Positions 45,888-54,051 of a stretch of DNA of 64,000 bases are shown one piece after another. The DNA lies in contig NZ_CP154857.1 of assembly GCF_039614715.1 (NCBI RefSeq), positions 1,426,001 to 1,490,000 of the forward strand. The letters run 5' to 3'. The DNA is from Microbacterium sp. AZCO. GTDB lineage: Bacteria; Actinomycetota; Actinomycetes; Actinomycetales; Microbacteriaceae. The notes beneath the pieces were generated by a model that had not been told where the DNA came from, did no database searches, and saw only the letters and a program-made list of their open reading frames with translations. The first letter of the stretch is position 1, and the number at the start of each line of letters is the position of its first letter. Both the position numbers and the translations under genes were made by a program.

Positions 45888-48800
45888 GACGCGACGCGCT
45901 CTCCCACGCGCTGGCCGACGACGGCCGAGACGCCGTCCTGGCGCATCGAGACGCCGTAGAGGGCGTCGGCGATCTCCATCGTGCGCTTCTGGTGCGTGAT
46001 GACGATGAGCTGGCTCGACGCGCGCAGCTGCTCGAAGACGCCGAGGAGGCGTCCGAGGTTGGCGTCGTCCAGCGCCGCCTCCACCTCGTCGAGGATGTAG
46101 AAGGGACTCGGCCGGGCCTTGAAGATGGCCGTCAGCAGCGCGACGGCGGCGAGCGAGCGCTCGCCTCCGGACAGCAGCGAGAGGCGCTCGATCTTCTTGC
46201 CGACCGGGCGCACGGCGACCTCGATGCCCGTCGTGAGCGGGTTGTCCGGGTCGGTCAGCGAGATGCTCCCCGTCCCCCCGGGGAAGAGCACCGGGAAGAC
46301 CTCGCCGAAGGCGGTCTTCGTGTCCTCGAACGCGGCGAGGAAGATCGTCTGCATCCGCTCGTCGAGCTCCTCGATGATCGTGAGGAGATCCTTGCGGGTC
46401 TGCGTCAGATCGGCGAGCTGCTCGACGAGGAACTTGTGGCGCTGCTCCAGCGCGGCGAACTCCTCGAGCGCGAGCGGATTGACCCGCCCCAGCTGCGTCA
46501 GCTTCCGCTCGGCATCCTGCAGCCGTCGGCGCTGCTGCGCACGATCGTAGGGGGTGGTGGATGCCTCCTCCCCGTCATCCTCGTCGCCAGTCACGTCGGC
46601 GGGAATCGACTGATCCGGACCGTATTCCGCGACGAGCACATCCTCATCGAGGCCGAGTTCGGAGGCGACGCGCTCGAGGAGGCTCGTGACGTGCAGGCGC
46701 TTCTCGTGGATCTGCAGCTCGAGGCCGTGGACGCTCTCGGTGAGGCCGGCGAGCCGCTCGCGCACCGATGACTCGCGCGCCCGCAGGTCGGCGAGCTCCT
46801 GCGTCAGGGCCGTGCGGGCGCTCTCGGCGGTCGCGAGCTCGACCCGCGCCTGCGCGACCGATCGGTCGACGGAGTCGAGGAGCGGCGGGAGCTGCGCCGC
46901 GACGTCGGCGGCGATCTCGCGCTGCGCGCGGCGGATGACGGCGCGCCGCGCGGCCTCGGCGGCGGCCTCCCGCTCGCGCTCGCGCTGCTTCTCGAGCTGC
47001 AGCACCCGCGCCTCCCCCGCTCGCACGCGCTCGCGGAGCGTCTCGACGTCGAGGCGCGTGCGCATCTCGGCCTCGCGCGCCGCATCGAGCGCCCCGAGCA
47101 GGCCCTCTCGCGCCGACGCGTCGAGGATCGGTCGCGGCGCCTCCAGGGCCACCGTCAGCTGTTCATCGGCGACGCTCGCCGCGCCCGTCGCCTCTTCCAC
47201 GGCGGCTTGCGCCTGTGCGAGCCCCGCCGCGAGGCGGTCGCACTCGGCGATCGCGGCCTCGTGGCGCACGGTGGCGCGGTTGACCTGCTCGGCGTGTGCC
47301 GCGAGTGCGGCATCGTGGGCGCGGAGCGCCTCGAGCGACGCCTTCGTCCGCTGCCGCGCCGTCTCGAGTCCGCGCACCTCGCCACCGAGTGCTTCGCGCA
47401 GCGAATCGGCGACGACCTCGATCTCGGCGAGGCGCTCGGCCGCGGCATCCCGTTCCGCTGCGAGCTCCAGGCGCGAGCGGCCCTGGCCCGATCCGGCGCG
47501 CACGGTCTGGGCGGTGACGACCTCACCGGCGCGCGTCACGACGGTGACCCCGGCCGGGGCGTCCGCCGCGACGGCGGCCGCGGCAGCGAGGTCGTCGGCG
47601 ATGAGCACACGGGACAGGATGCCGAGCACGCCCTCGGGCCCGGTGACGACGTCCTGGGCCGCCGTCGTTCCCGCTGCGGGTGCGACGGTCTGCTCTCGGC
47701 GGGCGTCCGCGATCGCGATGTCGACGACGCCGAAGTCGCCGTCGCGCGCCGTCGCGGCGACGGCGAACGCGGCGTCGCGGGAGTCGACGAGCACGCCCTC
47801 GGCGAGCGGTCCGAGCACGGCCGCGATCGCCGCCTCGAAGCCGGGCTTCACCTTGATCGCGTCACTGAGGAGGCCCCGGATGCCGTCGCCGCCTCGCGCG
47901 ATGATGTCTGCGGCGGCGTTGCGCACGTCGAGCGCGCGGCTGAGGGCCTTCGTCTGCGCGGTGAGCGATTCGAGCTCCCGCTCCGCGGCGTGCAGGCGCT
48001 CGCGCAGGGCGCCGACGGCGGTCTCCGCGTCGGTCGCGTCGCGCTGCGCACGCTCGTACTCGGCCGCGTACTGCGCGGAGGTGCCCTCGGCGACGAGGTC
48101 GGGGTCGACGCCGGCCAGGGTCTCCTCCGCCTCGGCGCGACGCTGCAGCGCGGCATCCAGCGCCTTCTGCTGACGCTCGACCGCAGACCGCACCGCGGCC
48201 AGAGCGGAGGCCGCGGCTTCGGCCGTGCCGCGCAGCGCCGTGATGCGCATGTCGTGCTCCGAGACGAGCGCGCTCTGCGCGGCGATGTCGACGTCGAGGG
48301 CATCGAGCTCGGCACGTGCGCGGATGACGTCGCGCGCGGCCTCGGCCGCGGCATCCTGAGCCTCCCCCAGTCCGCTGGCGATCTCGTCGATCTCGGCGCG
48401 GGCCTCGTCGATCGTCGACTGGGTCACCGTGACGCGCGACGTCGGGTCTTCGTCCTCGGCCTCGCCGAGGAGCGCCAGGCGCTGCCCCGCCAGCGTGTAC
48501 AGGGAGCGCACGCGCTCCTGCACCCGCTCGAGGTCGAACGCGACGCTCCGCGCCCGGTCGACGGCCTCGGACCGCTGATCGGCCTCGAGCAGCTCGATGC
48601 GGGCGCGGACGTTGTCGAGCTGGTCCTGCAGGACGATGCGCTCGGCATGGCGCTCCTGCTCGCTGCGCGCGTGATCGGCGAGCTCGGTCCGCAGTCCCAC
48701 CAGCTCGTCGGCTAGCAGGCGCGCCTTGGCGTCGCGGACGACGGCCGCGATCGTCGCCGCCTCGCGCGCGATCTCGGCCTGCCGCCCGAGCGGCTTGAGC

Positions 48801-49402
48801 TGGCGCCGAAGCTCGCCCGCGAGGTCGCTGAGGCGCATCAGGTTGGCCTCCATCGCCTCGAGCTTGCGGAGAGTCTTCTCCTTGCGGCGGCGGTGCTTCA
48901 GGATGCCGGCGGCCTCCTCGATGAATCCGCGCCGGTCCTCGGGCGAGGCCTGCAGCACGCTGTCGAGCCGGCCCTGGCCGACGATGACGTGCATCTCGCG
49001 GCCGAGGCCGCTGTCGCTGAGGAGCTCCTGCACATCGAGGAGGCGGCACGACTCGCCGTTGATGGCGTACTCGCTCGCCCCGTTGCGGAAGAGCGTGCGG
49101 CTGATGCTCACCTCGGAGTACTCGATCGGCAGCACGCCGTCGGAGTTGTCGATCGTGAGCTGCACCTCGGCACGGCCGAGGGGACCGCGCGTCGCCGTGC
49201 CGGCGAAGATGACGTCCTCCATCTTGCCGCCGCGAAGCGTCTTGGCACCCTGCTCGCCCATGACCCAGGCGAGCGCGTCCACGACGTTCGACTTGCCCGA
49301 TCCGTTGGGACCGACGATGCACGTCACGCCGGGCTCGAGGGCGAACGTGGTCGGCTGCGCGAACGACTTGAACCCTTTGAGCGTCACGCTCTTCAGGTGC
49401 AT
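45884..49402 (-). CDS. smc: chromosome segregation protein SMC
   Basis: SMC compacts and segregates the chromosome with ScpA/ScpB. The 1172-residue protein has Walker A GPNGSGKSNVVDALAWVMGEQ near residue 32, two long Ala/Glu/Arg-rich coiled coils, a hinge near residues 510-660 (GIRGLLSDAIKVKPGFEAAIAAVLG), and the ABC signature LSGGERSLAAVALL with Walker B PFYILDEVEAALDD near the end. The ATG at 49402 is set by the MHLKSVTLKGFKSFA start; the frame stays open upstream without homology. Downstream are the two lipoproteins and ftsY. Confidence 0.96.
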   Translation of the reverse strand: MHLKSVTLKGFKSFAQPTTFALEPGVTCIVGPNGSGKSNVVDALAWVMGEQGAKTLRGGKMEDVIFAGTATRGPLGRAEVQLTIDNSDGVLPIEYSEVSISRTLFRNGASEYAINGESCRLLDVQELLSDSGLGREMHVIVGQGRLDSVLQASPEDRRGFIEEAAGILKHRRRKEKTLRKLEAMEANLMRLSDLAGELRRQLKPLGRQAEIAREAATIAAVVRDAKARLLADELVGLRTELADHARSEQERHAERIVLQDQLDNVRARIELLEADQRSEAVDRARSVAFDLERVQERVRSLYTLAGQRLALLGEAEDEDPTSRVTVTQSTIDEARAEIDEIASGLGEAQDAAAEAARDVIRARAELDALDVDIAAQSALVSEHDMRITALRGTAEAAASALAAVRSAVERQQKALDAALQRRAEAEETLAGVDPDLVAEGTSAQYAAEYERAQRDATDAETAVGALRERLHAAERELESLTAQTKALSRALDVRNAAADIIARGGDGIRGLLSDAIKVKPGFEAAIAAVLGPLAEGVLVDSRDAAFAVAATARDGDFGVVDIAIADARREQTVAPAAGTTAAQDVVTGPEGVLGILSRVLIADDLAAAAAVAADAPAGVTVVTRAGEVVTAQTVRAGSGQGRSRLELAAERDAAAERLAEIEVVADSLREALGGEVRGLETARQRTKASLEALRAHDAALAAHAEQVNRATVRHEAAIAECDRLAAGLAQAQAAVEEATGAASVADEQLTVALEAPRPILDASAREGLLGALDAAREAEMRTRLDVETLRERVRAGEARVLQLEKQREREREAAAEAARRAVIRRAQREIAADVAAQLPPLLDSVDRSVAQARVELATAESARTALTQELADLRARESSVRERLAGLTESVHGLELQIHEKRLHVTSLLERVASELGLDEDVLVAEYGPDQSIPADVTGDEDDGEEASTTPYDRAQQRRRLQDAERKLTQLGRVNPLALEEFAALEQRHKFLVEQLADLTQTRKDLLTIIEELDERMQTIFLAAFEDTKTAFGEVFPVLFPGGTGSISLTDPDNPLTTGIEVAVRPVGKKIERLSLLSGGERSLAAVALLTAIFKARPSPFYILDEVEAALDDANLGRLLGVFEQLRASSQLIVITHQKRTMEIADALYGVSMRQDGVSAVVGQRVGERVAS

Positions 49403-49555
49403 AAAGGAGCCTTCCGCACGACCGATCGCTGTCCCGACAACCGTACCCGACACCCTTCTCCCGACTGGGATGCCGGGCCGGGCGCGCAGGGGATGCCGAG
49501 CGCGGTGCATGCAAGGTTCCGGTCCGGGGCGCGCAGGAGGGGCCGGATGAAAACC

Positions 49556-49585
49556 TTGACGAAGGCTGAAGGACTGCGCTAGCGT
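49556..49585 (+). promoter_or_regulatory. promoter of the GNAT leader transcript
   Basis: TTGACG (49556-49561), an 18-base spacer, and TAGCGT (49580-49585). This is the best -35/-10 pair in the window. The start would be near 49592, about 28 bases before the short frame and about 310 before the GNAT gene. Confidence 0.7.
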
Positions 49586-49619
49586 CACTGTTCGCATCAG
49601 AAGTCGAGAGGAGGTCGCC

Positions 49620-49721
49620 ATGATGACGGAAGCCCGTACGCAGCCCACAGCGCCAGCGTTCACAGGCATTCGTGCCGTGGTGACCGGCTCCTTCTGCATG
49701 TTCCCCCTCGCGGACCGTTGA
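49620..49721 (+). CDS. possible 33-residue leader peptide
   Basis: A 33-codon frame beginning MMTEARTQPTAP and ending GSFCMFPLADR, then TGA. AGGAGG lies five bases before the first ATG and eight before the second, the best ribosome site nearby. It is the first frame after a strong promoter and lies upstream of the GNAT gene in the same direction. No signal peptide or domain is visible. It could be a regulatory leader peptide or a small functional peptide; no family is recognised. Confidence 0.55.
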   Translation: MMTEARTQPTAPAFTGIRAVVTGSFCMFPLADR

Positions 49722-49903
49722 TCCGCTCGTAGGAGGACTCCGCCCGCAGGCGCTCCCCGGCCGTCGCACGACGCCGGCGCCTCGCGATGTCTCGCGACGA
49801 TCCCCGCTGCCGCACGGGCGCCCCCGGTCCCCCCGCCGCCGCTCCGCGATCCCTCTTTCCCCGACCTTCCACACCGATCCCTTCCTCTGACAAGAGAGCA
49901 GAA

Positions 49904-50989
49904 ATGAACACCACCACCATGACCGGGCTCGAGTTCCGACAACTCACGACCCCGGCATCCATCGAATCCGCGGACGCCGACTTCATCGCGATGGTCGACG
50001 TGCGCAACCGCGTGTACCGGGAGATCTCCGGGCACGACGACCACACCATGCCCGCCGACGAGATCATCGGCATCTACCGGCCCGACGAGTACGAGCTCCG
50101 GCTCCTGTGGCTCATCGTGCGCGACGGCGAGCCGGTCGGCCGCATCGGCGTCGACATCCCTTGGGAAGAGGGGTCGAAGGCGGCGTACTGGCTGATCGAA
50201 CTCCTCCAGAGCGCACAGGGCGAGGGCATCGGCAGCGCCGCATACGCGCTCATCGAGGACGTCGCCCGCGAGTACGGGCGCACGGTGCTGCAGTCCTGGG
50301 CGCCGCACCCGGCGGCGCCGGGCGCCGCGCTGACCCCGCCGACCGGGTACGGCTCGATCCCGCTCGACCGCGCTGCGCGCTTCTACCTCGCGAACGGGTA
50401 CTCGCTCGAGCAGGTCGTGCGCAACAGCGTCTTCGACCTTCGGGCGCCGTTCGACGCGGTCGAGCGGCTGCTCGCCGAGGCGAAGGCCGCCTCGGCCGGC
50501 TATCGCGTCGTCCAGTGGACGCTGCCGACCCCGGCCGAGTACGTCGACGGCTACGCGTGGATGAAATCGCGCATGTCGACCGACGCCCCCTCGGCCGGAC
50601 TCGAGCTGGACGAGGAGGTGTGGGACGCCGAGCGCCTGCGCATCCACGACGCCATGTACACCGACGTCGGCCGGCACCTGCTCGTGACCGCCGCGCAGCA
50701 CATCGAGACCGGTGAGCTGTGCGCGTTCAACGAGCTCGTGATCGGCAAGGACCGCACCGCCGCGTCGGGGCAGGAGGACACCCTCGTGCTCAGGGAGCAC
50801 CGCGGGCACAAGCTCGGCACGCTCGTGAAGTGCGCCGGACTGCTGTCCTGGCGTGAGATCGCACCCGACTCGCCGCGGGTCATGACGTACAACGCGGAGG
50901 AGAACCGGCCGATGCTCGACATCAACGAAGCCATCGGCTTCGTGCCGATCGCCTACGAGGGCGCCTGGAAGAAGGTCATCGACCTGTAA
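49904..50989 (+). CDS. GNAT-family N-acetyltransferase
   Basis: A 361-residue protein with two GNAT-like halves. The first (about 10-165) has a VGRIGVDIPW strand, then QGEGIGSAAYALIEDVARE as the acetyl-CoA loop. The second (about 190-361) has CAFNELVIGKD and HRGHKLGTLVKCAGL as its loop, and ends TYNAEENRPMLDINEAIGF. Tandem GNATs of this type occur in actinobacteria; the substrate is unknown, and resistance to an antibiotic is one option. The ATG at 49904 has a modest AGAGAG site. A long leader precedes it, and a 13-bp hairpin follows. Confidence 0.85.
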   Translation: MNTTTMTGLEFRQLTTPASIESADADFIAMVDVRNRVYREISGHDDHTMPADEIIGIYRPDEYELRLLWLIVRDGEPVGRIGVDIPWEEGSKAAYWLIELLQSAQGEGIGSAAYALIEDVAREYGRTVLQSWAPHPAAPGAALTPPTGYGSIPLDRAARFYLANGYSLEQVVRNSVFDLRAPFDAVERLLAEAKAASAGYRVVQWTLPTPAEYVDGYAWMKSRMSTDAPSAGLELDEEVWDAERLRIHDAMYTDVGRHLLVTAAQHIETGELCAFNELVIGKDRTAASGQEDTLVLREHRGHKLGTLVKCAGLLSWREIAPDSPRVMTYNAEENRPMLDINEAIGFVPIAYEGAWKKVIDL

Positions 50990-50997
50990 CGGGCAGA

Positions 50998-51030
50998 CCG
51001 CGGTGCGGGCTCAGCCGGCCCGCACCGCGG
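50998..51030. terminator. 13-bp hairpin terminator shared by GNAT and mutM ends
   Basis: CCGCGGTGCGGGC (50998-51010) pairs perfectly with GCCCGCACCGCGG (51018-51030) around a 7-base loop. The loop and right arm include the mutM stop and last codons, so the hairpin overlaps a coding end. It can serve both converging genes. Confidence 0.65.
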
Positions 51031-51949
51031 CATCCACGCCTTTCGGCAGCTTCTGGCAGTGCGCGCAGTAGTGACTCGACCGGTTCATGAACGACACGCG
51101 CACGATGGGACGGCCGCAGCGCGGACACGGCTGTCCCGTGCGGCCGTACGCATTGAGCGAGTGCGCGAAGTAGCCGGCCTGTCCGTTCACGTTGACGTAC
51201 TGGGCGTCGAAGCTCGTGCCGCCCTCGGCGAGAGCCTTCTCGAGCACGGCGCGCACCTCGGTGAGGAGTCGGTTCACCGCCCGCGTCGACAGCACGAGAG
51301 CGGGAGTCTCGGGATGGATGCGCGAGGCCCACAGCGCCTCGTCGGCGTAGATGTTGCCGACACCGCTCACGACGGTCTGATCGAGCAGCACGCGCTTGAT
51401 CGCGGAGTTCTTGCGGCCCAGAGCCTCGCGGAATCCCCGGTCGGAGAAGGCCGTATCGAGCGGGTCGCGCGCGATGTGCGCGACCTGGCTCGGAACCGCC
51501 GCAGCCCGCGTCCCCCGGCCGCCCGGCGCCCCATCGGGCGTGGGCACGAGGGGGTCGACAGCGAGCGAGCCGAACGTGCGCTGATCGGCGAACACGACGG
51601 CGAGCTCCCCGTGCTCGGGATGCTGGATGTCGAGCCGCACGCGCTCGTGACGCTCCTCGGGCGAGCCCGGCGCCCGCAGCAGCAGCTGGCCGCTCATGCC
51701 GAGGTGGCCGACGATCGCCTCGTCGGGGTCGGCGCCCGCCGACGGTTCGAGAGGGAGCCACAGGAACTTGCCGCGCCGTGCGGCGCCCTCGACGACGCGC
51801 CCGGTGAGAGCGGCCTCGAAATGCGACCCGCCGCCGGCGTGACGGGTCAGCGCCCGCTCGTCGAGCACCGTCACGGCGACGATCGTGGCTCCGGACACCG
51901 CGGGCTCCAGACCCGCGCGCACGACCTCGACCTCGGGGAGTTCAGGCAC
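51011..51949 (-). CDS. mutM: formamidopyrimidine-DNA glycosylase
   Basis: MutM removes 8-oxoguanine and related lesions. The 312-residue protein starts PELPEVEVVRAGL (catalytic Pro2 and Glu3), has the RRGKFLW segment with the catalytic Lys, GHLGMSGQLLL, QTVVSGVGNIYADEALW, and the zinc finger CPRCG...HYCAHC at the C-terminus. The GTG start lies within the last eight bases of rnc, so it is coupled to it. Confidence 0.95.
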   Translation of the reverse strand: MPELPEVEVVRAGLEPAVSGATIVAVTVLDERALTRHAGGGSHFEAALTGRVVEGAARRGKFLWLPLEPSAGADPDEAIVGHLGMSGQLLLRAPGSPEERHERVRLDIQHPEHGELAVVFADQRTFGSLAVDPLVPTPDGAPGGRGTRAAAVPSQVAHIARDPLDTAFSDRGFREALGRKNSAIKRVLLDQTVVSGVGNIYADEALWASRIHPETPALVLSTRAVNRLLTEVRAVLEKALAEGGTSFDAQYVNVNGQAGYFAHSLNAYGRTGQPCPRCGRPIVRVSFMNRSSHYCAHCQKLPKGVDAAVRAG

Positions 51950-52667
51950 GCCCGCTCAGCAGACGCCACGCGCTGAGGGCGGCGGCCGCCTCGGCGTGCT
52001 TCTTGCTCGTGCCCGCGCCCTGCGCCGAGACGTCGCCGACGGTGACGGTCGCGGTGAAGCGCCGGTCGTGGTCGGGCCCCGTCGACTCGACGGAATATGC
52101 GGGAGCGGCCGCGCCTCGGCGAGCCGCGAGCTCCTGCAGGCTTGTCTTCGGGTCCATTGCGGCGCCATAGCGCTCGGGGTCGTCGAGCAGGGGCTCGATG
52201 AGCCGCAGCACGAGGGCGGTCGCGGCATCCGGCCCCGCCGACAGGTACGTCGCCCCGATGATCGCCTCCAGCGTGTCCGCGAGGATCGAGTCCTTGTCGC
52301 GCCCGCCCGTCAGGTGCTCGCCGCGCCCGAGGAGGATGTGCGCGCCCAGCCCGATGCGTCGTCCGACGTCGGCGAGGGCCACCGTCGAGACGACGGACGC
52401 TCGGCGCTTCGCGAGCGAGCCCTCGTCGAGCTCGGGATGCTGCGTGAACAGCCGCACGGTCACCGCCTGCCCGAGGATCGAGTCGCCGAGGAACTCGAGG
52501 CGCTCGTTGTGGGGGATCTGACCGTGCTCGTAGGCGTACGAGCGATGCGTCAGGGCAAGCGAGAAAAGCTCGGCGTCGATGTCGACGCCGAGCTTCTCGG
52601 CAAGTGCTGTGCGCGGCGGAGCTGCGGTGAGCTCGTCGGTCGCGCGATCAGGGGTGACCTCGGTCAC
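51942..52667 (-). CDS. rnc: ribonuclease III
   Basis: RNase III cleaves double-stranded RNA in rRNA processing. The 241-residue protein has the signature HNERLEFLGDSIL near residues 53-65, the second acid pair in DTLEAIIGATYL, and the dsRBD at about 168-235 (KTSLQELAARRG, GTSKKHAEAAAALSAW). GTG start at 52667. It follows rpmF after 16 bases; the order DUF177-rpmF-rnc-mutM-(smc) is the usual actinobacterial one. Confidence 0.95.
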   Translation of the reverse strand: MTEVTPDRATDELTAAPPRTALAEKLGVDIDAELFSLALTHRSYAYEHGQIPHNERLEFLGDSILGQAVTVRLFTQHPELDEGSLAKRRASVVSTVALADVGRRIGLGAHILLGRGEHLTGGRDKDSILADTLEAIIGATYLSAGPDAATALVLRLIEPLLDDPERYGAAMDPKTSLQELAARRGAAAPAYSVESTGPDHDRRFTATVTVGDVSAQGAGTSKKHAEAAAALSAWRLLSGRA

Positions 52668-52683
52668 GTCGCCGGTCGGGCGA

Positions 52684-52893
52684 TCAGACGTCGGCGACCT
52701 TGCGGCCCTTGTACTCCAGGAACAGCTCGGTGCCCTGCGAGTCGGTGACGACCTTGGCCTGGTGAGGACGGCTGTAGACGACCTTGCCGTTCTCGACCGT
52801 GGTGGTCAGCGTGATGGGCGCCGCCTTCCACTGGGCACGACGCGAACGCGTGTTGGAGCGGGAGACCTTCCGCTTCGGGGGGTTACCTGCCAT
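52684..52893 (-). CDS. rpmF: 50S ribosomal protein L32
   Basis: A 69-residue L32: AGNPPKRKVSRSNTRSRRAQWKA at the start. The four-Cys zinc knuckle of the zinc-containing L32 form is absent, so this is the zinc-independent form. ATG at 52893. It lies between the DUF177 gene and rnc. Confidence 0.94.
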   Translation of the reverse strand: MAGNPPKRKVSRSNTRSRRAQWKAAPITLTTTVENGKVVYSRPHQAKVVTDSQGTELFLEYKGRKVADV

Positions 52894-52922
52894 GGCTAGC
52901 TCTCTTCTGTGTTCTCGACGGG

Positions 52923-53504
52923 TCAGCTGCCCGGCACGGGGCGCGGCGCATCGTCGTCGTGGTCTTGGGTGTAGTCCTGGAGCGCTGCCCAGCGTGGATC
53001 GATGGGAGCGCTGGGCGCTGGACCGGCCTTTGCGGTGAGTCGCTCACCCGTGGCCGGATCGAGGCCGGGGCAATCCGGCTCACAGACCGGTTGAAACGGA
53101 AGCGACAGGACGATCGCATCCCTGACCGGAGTTTCAAGATCCACGTGGTCGTCTTGAACCTCGAAGTCAGTTGTCTCCCCTCCAGGATACGCGAAAAGCT
53201 CCTGAAACTCGACTTTGAGGCCCTCGGCGATGTCGCGGAGGCATCGTCCGCACACGCCGGTGTACTCCGTGTCGGCCTCGCCCGTGACGAGGATGCCCTC
53301 GTGCACGGATTCCAGACGCACGTCGAGAGCGATCGGCTCGCCCTCGGTCACGGACACGAGTCCCTCGCCCCATTTCGCGGGCGCGGGGACGTCGAGAGTG
53401 AACTCCCGCATCTCACCGGGGCGGTGGACGATGTCTCGGACGGGGAGGTCGAAGGGTCCCGTATGGCGCTTTCTCACGGTCGTCCATGCTACCGGCGGCA
53501 GCAT
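52923..53504 (-). CDS. DUF177/YceD family protein
   Basis: A protein of 193 residues (or 184 from a GTG at 53477). The family, also called YceD, is linked to large-subunit rRNA accumulation and usually precedes rpmF. It has FDLPVRDIVHRPGEMREFTLDVP, the CGRCLRDI motif near residue 95, and VCEPDCPGLDPATGE with the second Cys pair, a likely zinc site. The ATG at 53504 lies 14 bases after the coaD stop; its ribosome site is weak. Confidence 0.9.
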   Translation of the reverse strand: MLPPVAWTTVRKRHTGPFDLPVRDIVHRPGEMREFTLDVPAPAKWGEGLVSVTEGEPIALDVRLESVHEGILVTGEADTEYTGVCGRCLRDIAEGLKVEFQELFAYPGGETTDFEVQDDHVDLETPVRDAIVLSLPFQPVCEPDCPGLDPATGERLTAKAGPAPSAPIDPRWAALQDYTQDHDDDAPRPVPGS

Positions 53505-53518
53505 GTGCGAGGCCTGAG

Positions 53519-54013
53519 TCAGACGTCCGCCGGCGTTCCGAGGAACCGTGCGACGGCGGCCGGGACGAACGGCGAGACATCGCCGCCCAGGGATGCCACC
53601 TGCCGCACGAGCGAGCTCGAGACCAGGGCGTGCGCGGGGTCGGGCAGCAGGAACACGGTCTCGACGTGCGCGAGATGGCGGTTCACGATCGCCATCGGCG
53701 TCTCGTACGCGACGTCGACCTGCGAGCGGATGCCCTTCACGAGCACCCCGGCGCCGACATCGGTCGCGTAGTCCACGAGAAGGCCCATGCTCCACGAGGC
53801 CACGACGACGTCGCCCTCGATGTCGCTCTCGGCGATCGACTGCTCGAGCAGCGTCAGACGCTGCGCGATCGGCAGCATCGCCTCCTTGCCCGGATTGTGC
53901 ACGACCAGCACGTGGAGCTGGTCGTAGAGCGCCGCGGCCCGGCGGATGACGTCGAGATGCCCGAGCGTCGGCGGGTCGAACGAGCCAGGGACGACGGCGA
54001 TCCGGCGGTTCAT
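53519..54013 (-). CDS. coaD: phosphopantetheine adenylyltransferase
   Basis: CoaD makes dephospho-CoA from phosphopantetheine and ATP. The 164-residue protein has [20 protein letters not shown] with the T/HxGH motif, [13 protein letters not shown], and the [17 protein letters not shown] end. Length and sequence match the family. TAGGCT six bases before the ATG indicates a leaderless transcript separate from recG. Confidence 0.96.
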   Translation of the reverse strand: MNRRIAVVPGSFDPPTLGHLDVIRRAAALYDQLHVLVVHNPGKEAMLPIAQRLTLLEQSIAESDIEGDVVVASWSMGLLVDYATDVGAGVLVKGIRSQVDVAYETPMAIVNRHLAHVETVFLLPDPAHALVSSSLVRQVASLGGDVSPFVPAAVARFLGTPADV

Positions 54014-54019
54014 GGGTTC

Positions 54020-54025
54020 AGCCTA
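54020..54025 (-). promoter_or_regulatory. leaderless-type -10 of coaD
   Basis: TAGGCT on the minus strand, six bases, then ATG at 54013. Confidence 0.55.
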
Positions 54026-54051
54026 TGGGACTGCGCGGAAGGCCGGTCGCG

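Larger units (their letters stand above)
49403..49903. other. 501-base spacer between smc and the GNAT gene
   Basis: It contains a promoter on the plus strand (49556-49585), a short frame with a strong ribosome site (49620-49721), and about 180 further bases with several GC-rich inverted repeats (for example GGCGC 49749-49753 with GCGCC 49777-49781). The smc promoter must lie at its left edge but I could not place it. Confidence 0.6.

Noticed and set aside
49749..49797. An attenuator terminator in the GNAT leader
   Set aside because: GC-rich inverted repeats are present (GGCGC/GCGCC; TCGCGA pair) but there is no T-run and no clear competing structure, so I did not call one.
49787..49903. An upstream ATG extending the GNAT protein by 39 residues
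   Set aside because: No ribosome site precedes it, and the added residues are Pro/Arg-rich with no homology.
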